Shown: positions 43,705-54,009, counted from the stretch's first letter. The stretch: DNA of 64,000 bases from Scandinavium goeteborgense (GCF_003935895.2 NZ_CP054058.1:992001-1056000), one strand, 5' to 3'. A program made the numbers and translations. Notes: generated by a model from the sequence alone, not told the origin.

Positions 43705-44298
43705 ATGAGTAGTAAAGAACAGAAAACGCCTGAGGGGCAAGCCCCGGAAGAAATTATCAAGGACCAGCACGATGAGGTAGAGGCCGTGGAGCCTGAGACT
43801 TCGGCTGAGCAGGTGGATCCGCGCGATGAGCAAATTGCGAATCTGGAAGCACAGCTTAACGAAGCTCAGACCCGCGAACGCGATGGTGTTCTGCGTGTGA
43901 AAGCCGAGATGGAAAACCTGCGTCGTCGTACCGAACTGGACGTCGAGAAGGCGCATAAATTTGCGCTGGAGAAGTTCGTGAACGATCTTCTGCCGGTTAT
44001 CGACAGCCTGGATCGTGCGCTGGAAGTGGCTGATAAAGCCAATCCGGACATGGCTCCGATGATTGAAGGGATTGAACTGACTCTGAAATCCATGCTCGAC
44101 GTTGTACGAAAGTACGGTGTGGAAGTGGTGGGTGATACCAACGTACCGATGGACCCGAATGTCCATCAGGCGATTGCGATGGTTGAGTCAGATGAAGTGG
44201 GTGCGGGCAACGTGCTGATGGTGATGCAGAAGGGTTATACCCTGAACGGTCGTACCATTCGCGCGGCAATGGTCTCAGTCGCTAAAGCGAAGGCGTAA
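43705..44298 (+). CDS. grpE: Nucleotide exchange factor GrpE
   Basis: A 197-residue GrpE (E. coli 197), the DnaK nucleotide exchange factor and thermosensor. The N-terminus is acidic and disordered, residues about 40-100 form a long coiled coil ([21 protein letters not shown]), and the C-terminal beta wing contains [12 protein letters not shown] and [15 protein letters not shown]. The start follows GCGGAG. Heat-shock control is shown by the sigma-32 promoter. Confidence 0.98.
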   Translation: MSSKEQKTPEGQAPEEIIKDQHDEVEAVEPETSAEQVDPRDEQIANLEAQLNEAQTRERDGVLRVKAEMENLRRRTELDVEKAHKFALEKFVNDLLPVIDSLDRALEVADKANPDMAPMIEGIELTLKSMLDVVRKYGVEVVGDTNVPMDPNVHQAIAMVESDEVGAGNVLMVMQKGYTLNGRTIRAAMVSVAKAKA

Positions 44299-44311
44299 TT
44301 CCAACGCTTTT

Positions 44312-44338
44312 CCTCTCCCCATCCGGGGAGAGGATCTT
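44312..44338. terminator. Hairpin between convergent grpE and yfjD
   Basis: CCTCTCCCC and GGGGAGAGG form a nine-base stem around ATCC, followed by a short T-rich stretch. It probably ends both convergent transcripts. Confidence 0.65.
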
Positions 44339-44353
44339 TAATATTCCGCTGTT

Positions 44354-45640
44354 TTATTCCCCGACACTTTCCCGAATAGATTTCACCGGCACCACTTTCA
44401 CCTGCTTAATCATATTGTCCTGCACGTCGAGAATATCGATGTCGTAATGGTTGATGCGCACGCGCGTACCAATCGCCGGGATCTCTTCCAGCGCTTCCAG
44501 AATCACGCCATTGATGGTGCGGGCTTCGTCTTCCGGAAAATGCCAGTTGAAGGCTTTGTTCAGCTCGCGCACGTTGGCGGTGCCGTCGATGATCACCGAA
44601 CCGTCATTTTGCGGAGTGACTTCCTCCGCAAGTGAAGGCGACATCGAGGTCGTGAAATCGCCGACGATCTCTTCCAGAATATCTTCCACCGTCACCAGGC
44701 CCTGGATATCGCCGTATTCGTCGACCACCAGGCCCGCTTTCTTCTTGTTCCGTTGAAACTTCACCAGTTGGGTGCTGAGCGGCGTACCTTCCGGCACGTA
44801 GTAGATTTCATCCGAGGCGCGCAGCAGCACTTCTTTGGTGAACTCCTGCTTCTCCGTCATCAGGCGGTAGGCTTCGCGCACGCGCAGCATGCTGATGGCG
44901 TCATCCAGCGAGTCGCGGTACAGCACAATGCGCCCGTGCGGTGAGTGCGTGAGCTGGCGGACGATAGATTTCCAGTCGTCGTTGATATCAATCCCGACGA
45001 TTTCGTTGCGCGGCACCATGATGTCGTCGACGCTGACCTTTTCCAGGTCCAGCACCGACAGCAGCATGTCCTGATTACGACGGGAAATTTGTGAGTGTGA
45101 TTCGTTCACGATGGTACGCAACTCGTCTTTGCTCACCGCCCCGCTGATAGTGGTATCGGTTTTGATGCCCATCATGCGCATCAAAACGCGGGTGATAGTG
45201 TTCAACAGCCACACCAGCGGCATCATCAGGATTTGCAGCGGGGCCAGCAGAAAACTGCTCGGATAGGCGACTTTTTCCGGATACAAGGCGGCGATGGTTT
45301 TCGGCAGCACTTCGGCGAAAATCAGCACCACGAAGGTTAAGATACCGGTGGCAATCGCCACGCCCGCATCGCCGTAGAGGCGCATACCGACGATAGTGCC
45401 CAGCGCAGAGGCGAGAATATTGACGAGGTTGTTGCCAATCAGCACCAGGCTAATCAGGCGGTCAGGTTTACGCAGCAGCTTTTCGACACGTTTTGCTGCC
45501 TTGTTGCCCTGCTTTGCCATATGACGTAACCGGTAGCGGTTAAGGGTCATCATCCCGGTTTCTGAACCGGAGAAGTAGGCAGAGATAATAACCATGACGA
45601 CAAGCGTAATGATAAGCGTCGTGGTTGAGATATGTTCCAA
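44354..45640 (-). CDS. yfjD: CorC/HlyC family inner membrane protein YfjD
   Basis: A 428-residue CNNM/CorB-type protein, same length as E. coli YfjD. Three to four N-terminal membrane segments (TTLIITLVVMVIISAYFSGSE; ISLVLIGNNLVNILASALG; GILTFVVLIFAEVLPKTIAALYP) form the DUF21 domain. Two CBS domains follow (DLEKVSVDDIMVPR; KAGLVVDEYGDIQGLVTVEDILEEIVGD), then a C-terminal CorC_HlyC domain. The family is linked to magnesium/cobalt transport. It follows ypjD by 19 bases, so the two likely share a transcript. Confidence 0.95.
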   Translation of the reverse strand: MEHISTTTLIITLVVMVIISAYFSGSETGMMTLNRYRLRHMAKQGNKAAKRVEKLLRKPDRLISLVLIGNNLVNILASALGTIVGMRLYGDAGVAIATGILTFVVLIFAEVLPKTIAALYPEKVAYPSSFLLAPLQILMMPLVWLLNTITRVLMRMMGIKTDTTISGAVSKDELRTIVNESHSQISRRNQDMLLSVLDLEKVSVDDIMVPRNEIVGIDINDDWKSIVRQLTHSPHGRIVLYRDSLDDAISMLRVREAYRLMTEKQEFTKEVLLRASDEIYYVPEGTPLSTQLVKFQRNKKKAGLVVDEYGDIQGLVTVEDILEEIVGDFTTSMSPSLAEEVTPQNDGSVIIDGTANVRELNKAFNWHFPEDEARTINGVILEALEEIPAIGTRVRINHYDIDILDVQDNMIKQVKVVPVKSIRESVGE

Positions 45641-45659
45641 ACCGGGTTTCCTTTAAGTC

Positions 45660-46451
45660 TTAGCTCACAAACTGTTGCAGCACGCGGCTGCCAAAATAGG
45701 CCAGCGTCAGAAGTCCTGCGCCAGCCACGTTAAACCAGACCACGCGACGACCGCGCCAGCCTTCATGATAGTGACCCCATAACAACACGATATAGACAAA
45801 CCAGGCGATGATAGACAGCACCGCTTTGTCGATATTTTCTACGCTGAACAGGTTGTGCAGATAAAACAGACCCGTGCACAGGGTCAGAGTGAGCAGCACA
45901 ACACCCACTTGGGTGATGTGAAACATTTTACGTTCGATGCTCATTAGCGGCGGCATTTCGCTGCTAAAGGCGAGTTTTTTATTCTTGAGCTGATAGTCGA
46001 TCCACGCCAGCTGGAAGGCATACAGCGCGGCGATAATCAGCGTTGCGTAGGCAAACAGCGACAGCCCAATGTGCACCATCATTCCCGGCGTTGTTTCCAG
46101 ATGCGTAATAAACTCATTAGGCATGAAGGTGGCGAACGCGAGGTTGATCAGGGCAAACGCATAGACAATCGGCAGCAGCAGCCAGCCGCGATTGCGCGAC
46201 GCGACGATGGTCATCACCGTACAAATCATCAGGCTGACCAGCGAGCCGACGTTCAACAGGCTCAGGTTTTGTCCGCTATCACCGCCGGGCAAAATCCGCG
46301 CTTCAAGCGCAAATGCGTGGCAGATGAGGGCAATGACCGCTGAAAGAATCGCCATGCGCCGCCAGCCGCTGTTTTTTTGCAGCAGGCCAGGAATGATCAG
46401 TGCAAGGCTGATGGAGTAGGCAACAAGCGCGAGCAGGGCAAAAACAGGCAT
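45660..46451 (-). CDS. ypjD: Inner membrane protein YpjD (CcsA-like)
   Basis: A 263-residue protein, same length as E. coli YpjD, with about eight membrane helices. It is related to cytochrome c assembly proteins (CcsA/CcmF): the family segment HIGLSLFAYATLIIAALYAFQLAW and a second near KMFHITQVGVVLLTLTLCTGLFYL contain His residues that could bind haem. The physiological role is not settled. It is divergent from ffh. Confidence 0.94.
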   Translation of the reverse strand: MPVFALLALVAYSISLALIIPGLLQKNSGWRRMAILSAVIALICHAFALEARILPGGDSGQNLSLLNVGSLVSLMICTVMTIVASRNRGWLLLPIVYAFALINLAFATFMPNEFITHLETTPGMMVHIGLSLFAYATLIIAALYAFQLAWIDYQLKNKKLAFSSEMPPLMSIERKMFHITQVGVVLLTLTLCTGLFYLHNLFSVENIDKAVLSIIAWFVYIVLLWGHYHEGWRGRRVVWFNVAGAGLLTLAYFGSRVLQQFVS

Positions 46452-46616
46452 AGAGATGTCGACATTGGCGTGTGATGAAAGAGAAGCAGTATAACGTTAC
46501 GTGGCTCAGGCTCCAACCGTTGCATCACAACTCGTGCGGTGTCGTGTTATACTGCGGCAAAATTCTGTGAATGTGTCGCTGTGGCGACCGTACGTTTCCA
46601 CCTCAGGCGAGAGACA

Positions 46617-47978
46617 ATGTTTGATAATTTAACCGATCGTTTGTCGAGTACGCTGCGCAACATCAGCGGTCGCGGACGCCTTACTGAAGACAACATCAAA
46701 GACACGCTGCGCGAAGTGCGCATGGCGCTGCTGGAAGCTGACGTCGCGCTGCCTGTCGTTCGTGATTTCATCAACCGCGTTAAAGAAAGCGCGGTGGGGC
46801 ATGAAGTTAACAAGAGCCTGACGCCAGGCCAGGAATTCGTCAAAATCGTTCGTAAAGAACTGGTTGCGGCGATGGGCGAAGAAAACCAGGTTCTGAACCT
46901 GGCCGCTCAGCCACCGGCTGTCGTATTGATGGCGGGCCTGCAGGGTGCCGGTAAAACAACCAGCGTCGGTAAGCTCGGTAAGTTCCTGCGCGAAAAGCAT
47001 AAGAAGAAAGTGCTGGTCGTGTCGGCGGACGTTTATCGCCCGGCGGCGATTAAACAGCTGGAAACCCTGGCCGAACAGGTGGGTGTCGATTTCTTCCCAT
47101 CCGATGTGGCTCAGAAACCTGTCGATATCGTTAACGCGGCGCTCAAAGAAGCGAAGCTGAAATTCTACGACGTGCTGCTGGTGGATACCGCTGGCCGTTT
47201 GCACGTCGACGAAGCGATGATGGACGAAATCAAGCAGGTTCATGCCGCGATTAATCCGGTAGAAACGCTGTTTGTGGTCGATGCCATGACCGGTCAGGAT
47301 GCCGCGAATACGGCGAAGGCGTTTAACGAAGCGCTGCCGCTAACCGGTGTGATTCTGACCAAAGTCGATGGTGATGCCCGCGGTGGTGCGGCGCTCTCGA
47401 TTCGTCACATCACCGGTAAACCGGTTAAATTCCTCGGCGTCGGCGAGAAAACGGAAGCGCTGGAGCCGTTCCATCCGGATCGTATCGCGTCCCGTATTCT
47501 CGGCATGGGCGACGTGCTGTCGCTTATCGAAGATATCGAAAGCAAAGTTGACCGCGCTCAGGCTGAAAAGCTGGCGAATAAACTCAAGAAAGGCGACGGC
47601 TTTGACCTCACCGATTTCCTTGAGCAGCTGCGTCAGATGAAAAACATGGGCGGCATGGCGAGCCTGATGGGCAAACTGCCGGGCATGGGCCAGATTCCTG
47701 ATAACGTGAAAGCGCAGATGGATGACAAAGTGCTGGTGCGTATGGAAGCGATCATCAACTCGATGACCTTCAAAGAACGCGCCCACCCGGAAATCATCAA
47801 AGGCTCGCGTAAACGCCGTATCGCAGCGGGCTGCGGTATGCAGGTGCAGGACGTTAACCGTCTTCTGAAACAGTTCGACGACATGCAGCGCATGATGAAG
47901 AAAATGAAGAAAGGCGGTATGGCGAAGATGATGCGTGGGATGAAAGGGATGATGCCACCGGGTTTCCCGGGGCGCTAG
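46617..47978 (+). CDS. ffh: Signal recognition particle protein Ffh
   Basis: A 453-residue SRP54 protein, E. coli length. The N domain is followed by the GTPase with GLQGAGKTT (G1), DVYRPAA, DTAGRLHVDE (G3), TKVDGDARGGAALS and GEKTEALEPF. The Met-rich M domain (MKNMGGMASLMGKLPGMGQ, then MMKKMKKGGMAKMMRGMKG) binds 4.5S RNA and signal peptides. I chose the ATG of MFDNLTDRL; an upstream in-frame ATG would add 26 non-conserved residues. Confidence 0.98.
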   Translation: MFDNLTDRLSSTLRNISGRGRLTEDNIKDTLREVRMALLEADVALPVVRDFINRVKESAVGHEVNKSLTPGQEFVKIVRKELVAAMGEENQVLNLAAQPPAVVLMAGLQGAGKTTSVGKLGKFLREKHKKKVLVVSADVYRPAAIKQLETLAEQVGVDFFPSDVAQKPVDIVNAALKEAKLKFYDVLLVDTAGRLHVDEAMMDEIKQVHAAINPVETLFVVDAMTGQDAANTAKAFNEALPLTGVILTKVDGDARGGAALSIRHITGKPVKFLGVGEKTEALEPFHPDRIASRILGMGDVLSLIEDIESKVDRAQAEKLANKLKKGDGFDLTDFLEQLRQMKNMGGMASLMGKLPGMGQIPDNVKAQMDDKVLVRMEAIINSMTFKERAHPEIIKGSRKRRIAAGCGMQVQDVNRLLKQFDDMQRMMKKMKKGGMAKMMRGMKGMMPPGFPGR

Positions 47979-48026
47979 GCCTGGCTTGTTTGCCATTTTA
48001 GTTCCGGGGTGTGCTCAAAATGCTCA

Positions 48027-48041
48027 CGTACTTCGTGTACG
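48027..48041. repeat. Small palindromic element in the ffh-rpsP gap
   Basis: CGTAC and GTACG pair around TTCGT within a stretch (about 48010-48100) that does not look like either neighbour's coding or promoter sequence. It resembles short intergenic repeats common in this family, but a genome-wide count would be needed to call it one. Confidence 0.3.
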
Positions 48042-48120
48042 CTCCGCTTTTTGCGCGCACGCCGTAACTAAACGGGCTGCACCGCCGACGGCCTTCAGCA
48101 GCAGAGTTTATAACTGTTGA

Positions 48121-48148
48121 TTGCAATTTCCCCAGAAATCAGTAAAAT
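48121..48148 (+). promoter_or_regulatory. Promoter of the rpsP-rimM-trmD-rplS operon
   Basis: TTGCAA, a 16-base spacer and TAAAAT lie about 75 bases upstream of rpsP. The position agrees with the single main promoter of this operon in E. coli. Confidence 0.65.
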
Positions 48149-48162
48149 TTTCGGGCTTTTAA

Positions 48163-48471
<309 letters not shown>

Positions 48472-48489
48472 TCTGTCACGGTGGTCATG

Positions 48490-49038
48490 ATGAGCAAGCA
48501 ACTCGCCGCGAAAGTCCCAGCTGAACCTATCGTGGTCGGCAAATTGGGCTCTTCCTACGGTATTCGTGGTTGGCTCAGAGTGTTTTCTTCCACCGAAGAC
48601 ACCGAAAGCATTTTTGACTATCAGCCCTGGTATATCCAGAAGGCGGGTCAGTGGCAAATCGTTGAGCTGGAAAGCTGGCGTCACCACAATCAGGATCTGG
48701 TTATCAAGCTGAAAGGCGTTGAAGACCGGGATGCTGCGAATATCATGACAAATTGCGAAATTTTCGTGGATTCATCGCAGTTGCCTCAGCTCGGAGAGGG
48801 TGACTACTACTGGAAAGACCTTATGGGTTGCCAGGTAGTGACCACTGAAGGCTATGACCTCGGTAAAGTCATCGACATGATGGAAACCGGGTCCAATGAC
48901 GTTCTCGTCATTAAGGCAAACCTGAAAGATGCGTTTGGTATCAAGGAGCGGTTGGTTCCGTTCCTCGATGGGCAGGTTATCAAGAAAGTCGATCTCACTA
49001 CTCAAACCATTGAAGTAGATTGGGATCCTGGTTTTTAA
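48490..49038 (+). CDS. rimM: Ribosome maturation factor RimM
   Basis: A 182-residue RimM, the E. coli length. It has an N-terminal RimM domain ([23 protein letters not shown]) and a C-terminal PRC barrel ([18 protein letters not shown], then ERLVPFL). It binds S19 and matures the 30S head. Three possible starts lie within nine bases (GTG, ATG, ATG); I chose the last, which begins MSKQL as in E. coli. Confidence 0.97.
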   Translation: MSKQLAAKVPAEPIVVGKLGSSYGIRGWLRVFSSTEDTESIFDYQPWYIQKAGQWQIVELESWRHHNQDLVIKLKGVEDRDAANIMTNCEIFVDSSQLPQLGEGDYYWKDLMGCQVVTTEGYDLGKVIDMMETGSNDVLVIKANLKDAFGIKERLVPFLDGQVIKKVDLTTQTIEVDWDPGF

Positions 49039-49083
49039 AACCTCCGGATTAACGGTAAAAGACGGCACTATGGGGATTGGCTT

Positions 49084-49851
49084 GTGTTTATTGGTGTAGT
49101 TAGCCTCTTTCCAGAGATGTTTCGTGCGATTACCGACTACGGGGTAACTGGCCGGGCAGTAAAAAATGGCCTGCTGAGCATCCAGAGCTGGAGTCCTCGT
49201 GATTTCGCTCATGACCGGCACCGTACCGTGGACGAACGTCCTTACGGCGGCGGACCGGGGATGCTAATGATGGTGCAACCTTTACGGGATGCTATTCATG
49301 CAGCAAAAGCCGCGGCAGGTGAAGGCGCGAAGGTGATTTATCTTTCACCTCAGGGACGCAAGCTTGATCAAGCAGGCGTCAGCGAACTGGCAGCGAGTCA
49401 GAAATTGATTCTGGTGTGCGGTCGCTATGAAGGGGTAGATGAGCGCGTAATCCAAACCGAGATTGACGAAGAATGGTCTATCGGCGATTACGTTCTCAGC
49501 GGTGGTGAGTTACCAGCAATGACGCTGATTGACTCAGTCTCCCGGTTTATTCCGGGCGTTCTGGGCCATGAAGCATCAGCAACGGAAGATTCCTTTGCTG
49601 ATGGTTTGTTGGACTGTCCACACTATACCCGCCCTGAAGTGTTGGAAGGGATGGAGGTCCCGGCAGTTTTACTGTCAGGCAACCATGCCGAGATACGTCG
49701 CTGGCGTCTGAAGCAGTCGCTGGGCCGGACCTGGCTTAGAAGACCTGAACTTCTGGAAAACCTGGCTCTGACTGAAGAGCAAGCAAGGTTGCTGGCGGAG
49801 TTCCAACGGGAACACGCACAACAGCAACATAAACATGATGGTGAGGCGTAA
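49084..49851 (+). CDS. trmD: tRNA (guanine-N1)-methyltransferase TrmD
   Basis: A 255-residue SPOUT methyltransferase, the E. coli length, that makes m1G37 in tRNAs. The deep trefoil knot binding S-adenosylmethionine is seen at [13 protein letters not shown] and [28 protein letters not shown] is also typical. The start is GTG: no in-frame ATG lies near the conserved N-terminus [12 protein letters not shown]. Confidence 0.98.
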   Translation: MFIGVVSLFPEMFRAITDYGVTGRAVKNGLLSIQSWSPRDFAHDRHRTVDERPYGGGPGMLMMVQPLRDAIHAAKAAAGEGAKVIYLSPQGRKLDQAGVSELAASQKLILVCGRYEGVDERVIQTEIDEEWSIGDYVLSGGELPAMTLIDSVSRFIPGVLGHEASATEDSFADGLLDCPHYTRPEVLEGMEVPAVLLSGNHAEIRRWRLKQSLGRTWLRRPELLENLALTEEQARLLAEFQREHAQQQHKHDGEA

Positions 49852-49889
49852 GCCCCCCAAATATCAGTTTACCCAGGATAAGAGATTAA

Positions 49890-50240
<351 letters not shown>

Positions 50241-50265
50241 GATTCGCTTAAGCGACATCCAAGTT

Positions 50266-50298
50266 AAAAAGGGCTGGCCGCAAGGCTGGCCCTTTTTT
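50266..50298 (+). terminator. rplS operon terminator
   Basis: AAGGGC and GCCCTT close a stem that continues inward with GGCC/GGCT pairing around GCAA, followed by six T. Confidence 0.9.
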
Positions 50299-50368
50299 AT
50301 TGTCAGTCCTCTCGAATGTTAACCTTCTCGCTGCAAATCATTTACAATGTCCCCGCTTCGGAGGGCAG

Positions 50369-50773
50369 ATGGCAGAGAACACATTTCATCGCAGTAACGG
50401 TAAACGCCTCGCGGCCTGGTTCGCGCTGTTTGCTATTGCGTTGATTATTGTGGCGCCGTTGATTTCCGTTTCACTGCAAAAAGACCCGATGAGTGCGATG
50501 CCCGGTATGCATCACGATATGTCGATGATGAACAAGCATCATGATGGGCACCTTCCGGGCACGACACCGGTTGATCACGCTGAGGCCTGTGGCTACTGCG
50601 TGCTGTTGGCGCACGTGCCGGGGCTAATCCTGGCCTTGGTGCTGCTGGTCTGCGCGTTACTGTTACGCCTGCGTTTACGACCGCCGCGACTCCGCGTGCA
50701 GGTCTGGCATTTTTCTCCCTGGCTTTATCCTCATCCCCGAGCACCGCCGCGTCTGTCTGCTTTTACCTGCTAA
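50369..50773 (+). CDS. DUF2946-like His/Met-rich membrane protein
   Basis: A 134-residue protein with an N-terminal membrane segment (LAAWFALFAIALIIVAPLISVSL), a short periplasmic part rich in Met and His (MPGMHHDMSMMNKHHDGHL), a conserved ACGYC motif, and a second membrane segment (GLILALVLLVCALLLRL). This is the DUF2946 pattern, often found with copper-handling genes. I chose the ATG following GGAGGGCAG. It lies 58 bases before the PepSY gene on the same strand. Metal binding is inferred from composition. Confidence 0.78.
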   Translation: MAENTFHRSNGKRLAAWFALFAIALIIVAPLISVSLQKDPMSAMPGMHHDMSMMNKHHDGHLPGTTPVDHAEACGYCVLLAHVPGLILALVLLVCALLLRLRLRPPRLRVQVWHFSPWLYPHPRAPPRLSAFTC

Positions 50774-50831
50774 CAACATAAGAATGGGCGCCCCGCGCCA
50801 CACTCCCTGTTTGCTTTTTAAAAGGAAAAGT

Positions 50832-52199
50832 ATGACAACCTGCACCCCGCGCGCGGCATGGGTCAACCTGCTGCGTCGTCTTCATTTCGCTATTGGCCTG
50901 TTTGTCGGGCCGTTCATCTTAGTGGCGGCACTGACCGGCACGCTGTACGTTGCGACGCCGCAGCTGGAAAACCTACTGTATCGCGACGCCCTGACTGCTG
51001 GAAAAGGGGGAGAGCCGCACTCTCTGGCCGAACAAATCGCCGTGGCAGAAAAAGCGACGGGCCAGAATCTGGCGCTGTATGCCGTGCGTCCGTCGCTGAC
51101 ACCCGGCGAAACCACTCGCGTGATGTTTCGCTCCCCGTCTTTGGGGGAATCTGAAAGCCGAGCGCTGTTCATCGATCCCGTCACGCTGGCGGTGAAAGGC
51201 GATATGACGGTGTACGGCACCAGCGGCATTTTGCCCCTGCGTCAGTGGATTGATTACGCCCATCGCTCTTTGCTGTTGGGTAACGTCGGACGGCTTTACA
51301 GTGAGTTGGCTGCGTCGTGGATGTGGCTGGCAGCCTGCGGTGGAATTGCGCTGTGGTTCTTTACCCGACCGAAAAGGCGCATCCGTAACCGCGTGCAGAA
51401 CAATCGTCGAGTGCACGTCGTGCTGGGCTGGGTTCTGCTGGGCGGTATGCTGCTGTTCTCGGCGACAGGCTTGACCTGGTCACAGTGGGCGGGCGGTAAC
51501 GTCGATAGACTGCGTTCGGCATTTAACTGGCTGACGCCGCAGGTGAATACCCAGCTTGATGGCCAGATGATGATGTCAGACCCGCACGCTGAGCATCACG
51601 GCGCTCACGCTGGAATGACGATGGCAATGATGGCCCCGGACGTTGTGCTGTTTGATGACGTACTTCATCTGGCGCAGCAGGCCGGTATTGATGCCCGCAA
51701 AGTCGAAATCCGACCGGCGAAAAGCGAAGACAAAGCGTGGACGGTGACGGAGAACGATCGTGGCTGGCCAACTCAGGTCGATGCAGTGGCGATCGACGCC
51801 ACAAAAATGCAGATCGTGGATCGCACGCGTTTTGCTGATTTCCCGCTGATGGCCAAGCTGACACGCTGGGGTGTGGATTTCCATATGGGTCTGCTGTTTG
51901 GCGTGCTGAATCAGATCCTGCTGATCGCCTTTGGCACGGCGCTGTGTGTGATGATCGTAGTGGGTTATCGGCTGTGGTGGAGTCGTCGGCCAACGCCTGC
52001 GAAATACAATCCGCTGACCACACTCACTCAAAGCTGGTGTGATTTGACGAGAGTAGGACAGATTACGGTAGGTGTGTTGGCCGTGTTGCTGGGCGTGGCC
52101 ATGCCGGTACTAGGCGTGAGTTTACTGCTGTTTGTCGCTGTGGATGTTCTGCGCTGGCGCATGGCGAGCGCAGTATCCACGGTTCAGTCAGCGGAATAA
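50832..52199 (+). CDS. PepSY-associated TM domain protein (PiuB-like)
   Basis: A 455-residue inner-membrane protein with four or five helices: the first near residues 18-37 (IGLFVGPFILVAALTGTLYV), one near 155-172, one near 190-210 (VLGWVLLGGMLLFSATGL) and two near the C-terminus. It has conserved HxxxG-type helices (LRRLHFAIGLFVG; DYAHRSLLLGN) that could bind haem, and PepSY domains between them. A His/Met-rich stretch (SDPHAEHHGAHAGMTMAMM) mirrors the preceding gene. Relatives act in ferric-siderophore reduction or copper handling. The start follows AAAGGAAAAGT. Confidence 0.85.
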   Translation: MTTCTPRAAWVNLLRRLHFAIGLFVGPFILVAALTGTLYVATPQLENLLYRDALTAGKGGEPHSLAEQIAVAEKATGQNLALYAVRPSLTPGETTRVMFRSPSLGESESRALFIDPVTLAVKGDMTVYGTSGILPLRQWIDYAHRSLLLGNVGRLYSELAASWMWLAACGGIALWFFTRPKRRIRNRVQNNRRVHVVLGWVLLGGMLLFSATGLTWSQWAGGNVDRLRSAFNWLTPQVNTQLDGQMMMSDPHAEHHGAHAGMTMAMMAPDVVLFDDVLHLAQQAGIDARKVEIRPAKSEDKAWTVTENDRGWPTQVDAVAIDATKMQIVDRTRFADFPLMAKLTRWGVDFHMGLLFGVLNQILLIAFGTALCVMIVVGYRLWWSRRPTPAKYNPLTTLTQSWCDLTRVGQITVGVLAVLLGVAMPVLGVSLLLFVAVDVLRWRMASAVSTVQSAE

Positions 52200-52334
52200 C
52201 CCTCAGGGCGCGCATGTGTTAAGCCGGTGGCGGCCAGGTGTGCGACCATCGCCGCCGCGGTTGCCAATAAAATACAGGTCTATGGGCTGAGTTTGATTTT
52301 GCCAACAATTAAATACGGCCTTTACGAAGACCCA

Positions 52335-52709
52335 TTAATTTAACCTGTTAGTTTGCGTTCCTTCATTCATGCCTTTCTGCCAGGCTTCACGTAGCGCTGC
52401 AGCGTTTTCCTGACTATCGCAACCTTCAGGGTAAATCTTGCCGGAAACACCCCAGCCAAAAAGCAGATGTGGCGTGCAGATATCTTTCAGGCCCAGGGCA
52501 TAACCCTTCAGGTACGCTTTACGATCGACTTTGGGATCGTCCTGGTCGCTCGCCAGCTGCTCATCGCTTCTGGCGGTCACGCCGCTTCGACCATCATCAA
52601 TCCCTTCGCCGTACCAATCGGTGCTGGTCCATTGAGGGGAATGGGCGTAGGGATCAAGCTGGCATCCGTTCAATAATAAAAGCAAAAGCGCACACAGGAC
52701 TGGCTTCAT
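52335..52709 (-). CDS. yfiL: DUF2799 lipoprotein YfiL
   Basis: A 124-residue lipoprotein similar to E. coli YfiL (121 residues) in the same place beside aroF: signal MKPVLCALLLLLLNGC with lipobox LNGC, then QLDPYAHSP, STDWYGEGIDDG, YLKGYALGLKD and a WQKG...RLN end. I chose the ATG at the start of the signal peptide rather than one 12 bases upstream. Function unknown. Confidence 0.9.
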   Translation of the reverse strand: MKPVLCALLLLLLNGCQLDPYAHSPQWTSTDWYGEGIDDGRSGVTARSDEQLASDQDDPKVDRKAYLKGYALGLKDICTPHLLFGWGVSGKIYPEGCDSQENAAALREAWQKGMNEGTQTNRLN

Positions 52710-52762
52710 AGGCTCCTCCATATCAGTGCTTTCAGCATAGCGGAGTCACTGCATATCGCGAG

Positions 52763-52856
52763 TGGAATGTTTTGTTTACGATAAAAATCAAACTAAATGC
52801 GCTTAAAAGGTGTATTGTAAAGTAATATTTACGCATTGTGGATTGAAATCTTTACC
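52763..52856 (+). promoter_or_regulatory. Three TyrR boxes upstream of aroF-tyrA
   Basis: A strong box TGTAAA-N6-TTTACG lies at 52816-52833. Weaker boxes TGGAAT-N6-TTTACG and TGGATT-N6-TTTACC lie at 52763-52780 and 52839-52856. The consensus is TGTAAA-N6-TTTACA, and E. coli aroF likewise has three TyrR boxes through which tyrosine represses the operon. Confidence 0.88.
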
Positions 52857-52929
52857 GCGTGTGGTATCGTAAGCTCAACCTCGCTGAGGAAACCCTTTTA
52901 TCGCAAACGAGCTATACAGGATCGCCATC

Positions 52930-54000
52930 ATGCAAAAAGACGCGCTGAACAACGTACATATTGCCGACGAACACGTTCTGATCACTCCTGAAGTCCTGAA
53001 AGCGGAATTCCCGCTGACCGTTGAACAGGAAGAGCAGATTGCCCAGTCCCGTCAGACCATTTCCGATATCATTGCCGGGCGCGATCCGCGTCTGCTGGTG
53101 GTGTGTGGGCCTTGCTCCATCCACGATCCGGAAGCTGCGATTGAATACGCTCGTCGATTTAAAGCCCTTGCCGCAGAGGTCAGCGATAGCCTCTACCTGG
53201 TGATACGCGTCTACTTTGAAAAACCACGAACCACCGTTGGCTGGAAAGGGTTGATCAACGATCCGCACATGGATGGCTCGTTTGATGTTGAAGGCGGCCT
53301 GAAAATTGCGCGCCGTCTGCTGGTGGAACTGGTCAGCATGGGCCTGCCACTGGCGACCGAAGCGCTCGACCCGAACAGCCCGCAGTACCTCGGCGATCTG
53401 TTCAGCTGGTCCGCTATCGGCGCGCGTACCACAGAATCTCAGACCCACCGCGAAATGGCATCCGGCCTGTCAATGCCAGTTGGCTTTAAAAATGGCACCG
53501 ATGGCAGCCTGGCAACAGCGATCAACGCCATGCGTGCGGCGGCGATGCCACACCGTTTTGTCGGTATCAACCAGGCGGGTCAGGTTTGCCTGCTGCAAAC
53601 CCAGGGCAACCCGGATGGGCATGTGATCCTGCGCGGTGGCAAAGCGCCAAACTACAGCCCGGCAGATGTTGCTCAGTGCGAAAAAGAGATGGAACAGGCG
53701 GGACTGAAACCTGCGCTGATGGTAGATTGCAGTCATGGTAACTCCAACAAAGACTACCGCCGTCAGCCTGCCGTGGCAGAGTCCGTGGTTGCACAGATTA
53801 AAGATGGCAACCGTTCTATTATCGGCCTGATGATTGAAAGTAATATTCATGAAGGCAATCAGTCTTCCGAGCAGCCGCGTTGCGATATGAAATACGGCGT
53901 GTCGGTGACCGATGCCTGCATCAGCTGGGAAGCGACGGATGCGCTGCTGCGCGAGCTTGATAAAGATTTACGTGGCCAGTTGGCGGCTCGTCAGGCGTAA
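52930..54000 (+). CDS. aroF: 3-deoxy-7-phosphoheptulonate synthase, tyrosine-sensitive
   Basis: A 356-residue DAHP synthase, the E. coli AroF length. It condenses phosphoenolpyruvate and erythrose 4-phosphate, the first step of aromatic synthesis. Seen are the metal and substrate motifs VVCGPCSIHD, RVYFEKPRTT, SWSAIGARTTESQTHRE, VGFKNGTDGS and DCSHGNSNKD. TyrR boxes and pairing with tyrA, nine bases downstream, identify the tyrosine-regulated isozyme. Confidence 0.98.
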   Translation: MQKDALNNVHIADEHVLITPEVLKAEFPLTVEQEEQIAQSRQTISDIIAGRDPRLLVVCGPCSIHDPEAAIEYARRFKALAAEVSDSLYLVIRVYFEKPRTTVGWKGLINDPHMDGSFDVEGGLKIARRLLVELVSMGLPLATEALDPNSPQYLGDLFSWSAIGARTTESQTHREMASGLSMPVGFKNGTDGSLATAINAMRAAAMPHRFVGINQAGQVCLLQTQGNPDGHVILRGGKAPNYSPADVAQCEKEMEQAGLKPALMVDCSHGNSNKDYRRQPAVAESVVAQIKDGNRSIIGLMIESNIHEGNQSSEQPRCDMKYGVSVTDACISWEATDALLRELDKDLRGQLAARQA

Positions 54001-54009
54001 GAGGAATTT

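Noticed and set aside
44312-44338. REP/BIME element after grpE
   Set aside because: The stem is a simple perfect inverted repeat between convergent genes and fits a terminator; the REP consensus is not seen.
50300-50773. Longer DUF2946-like protein starting at a TTG inside the rplS terminator region
   Set aside because: The downstream ATG has a strong GGAGGG ribosome site and is followed directly by the first membrane segment.
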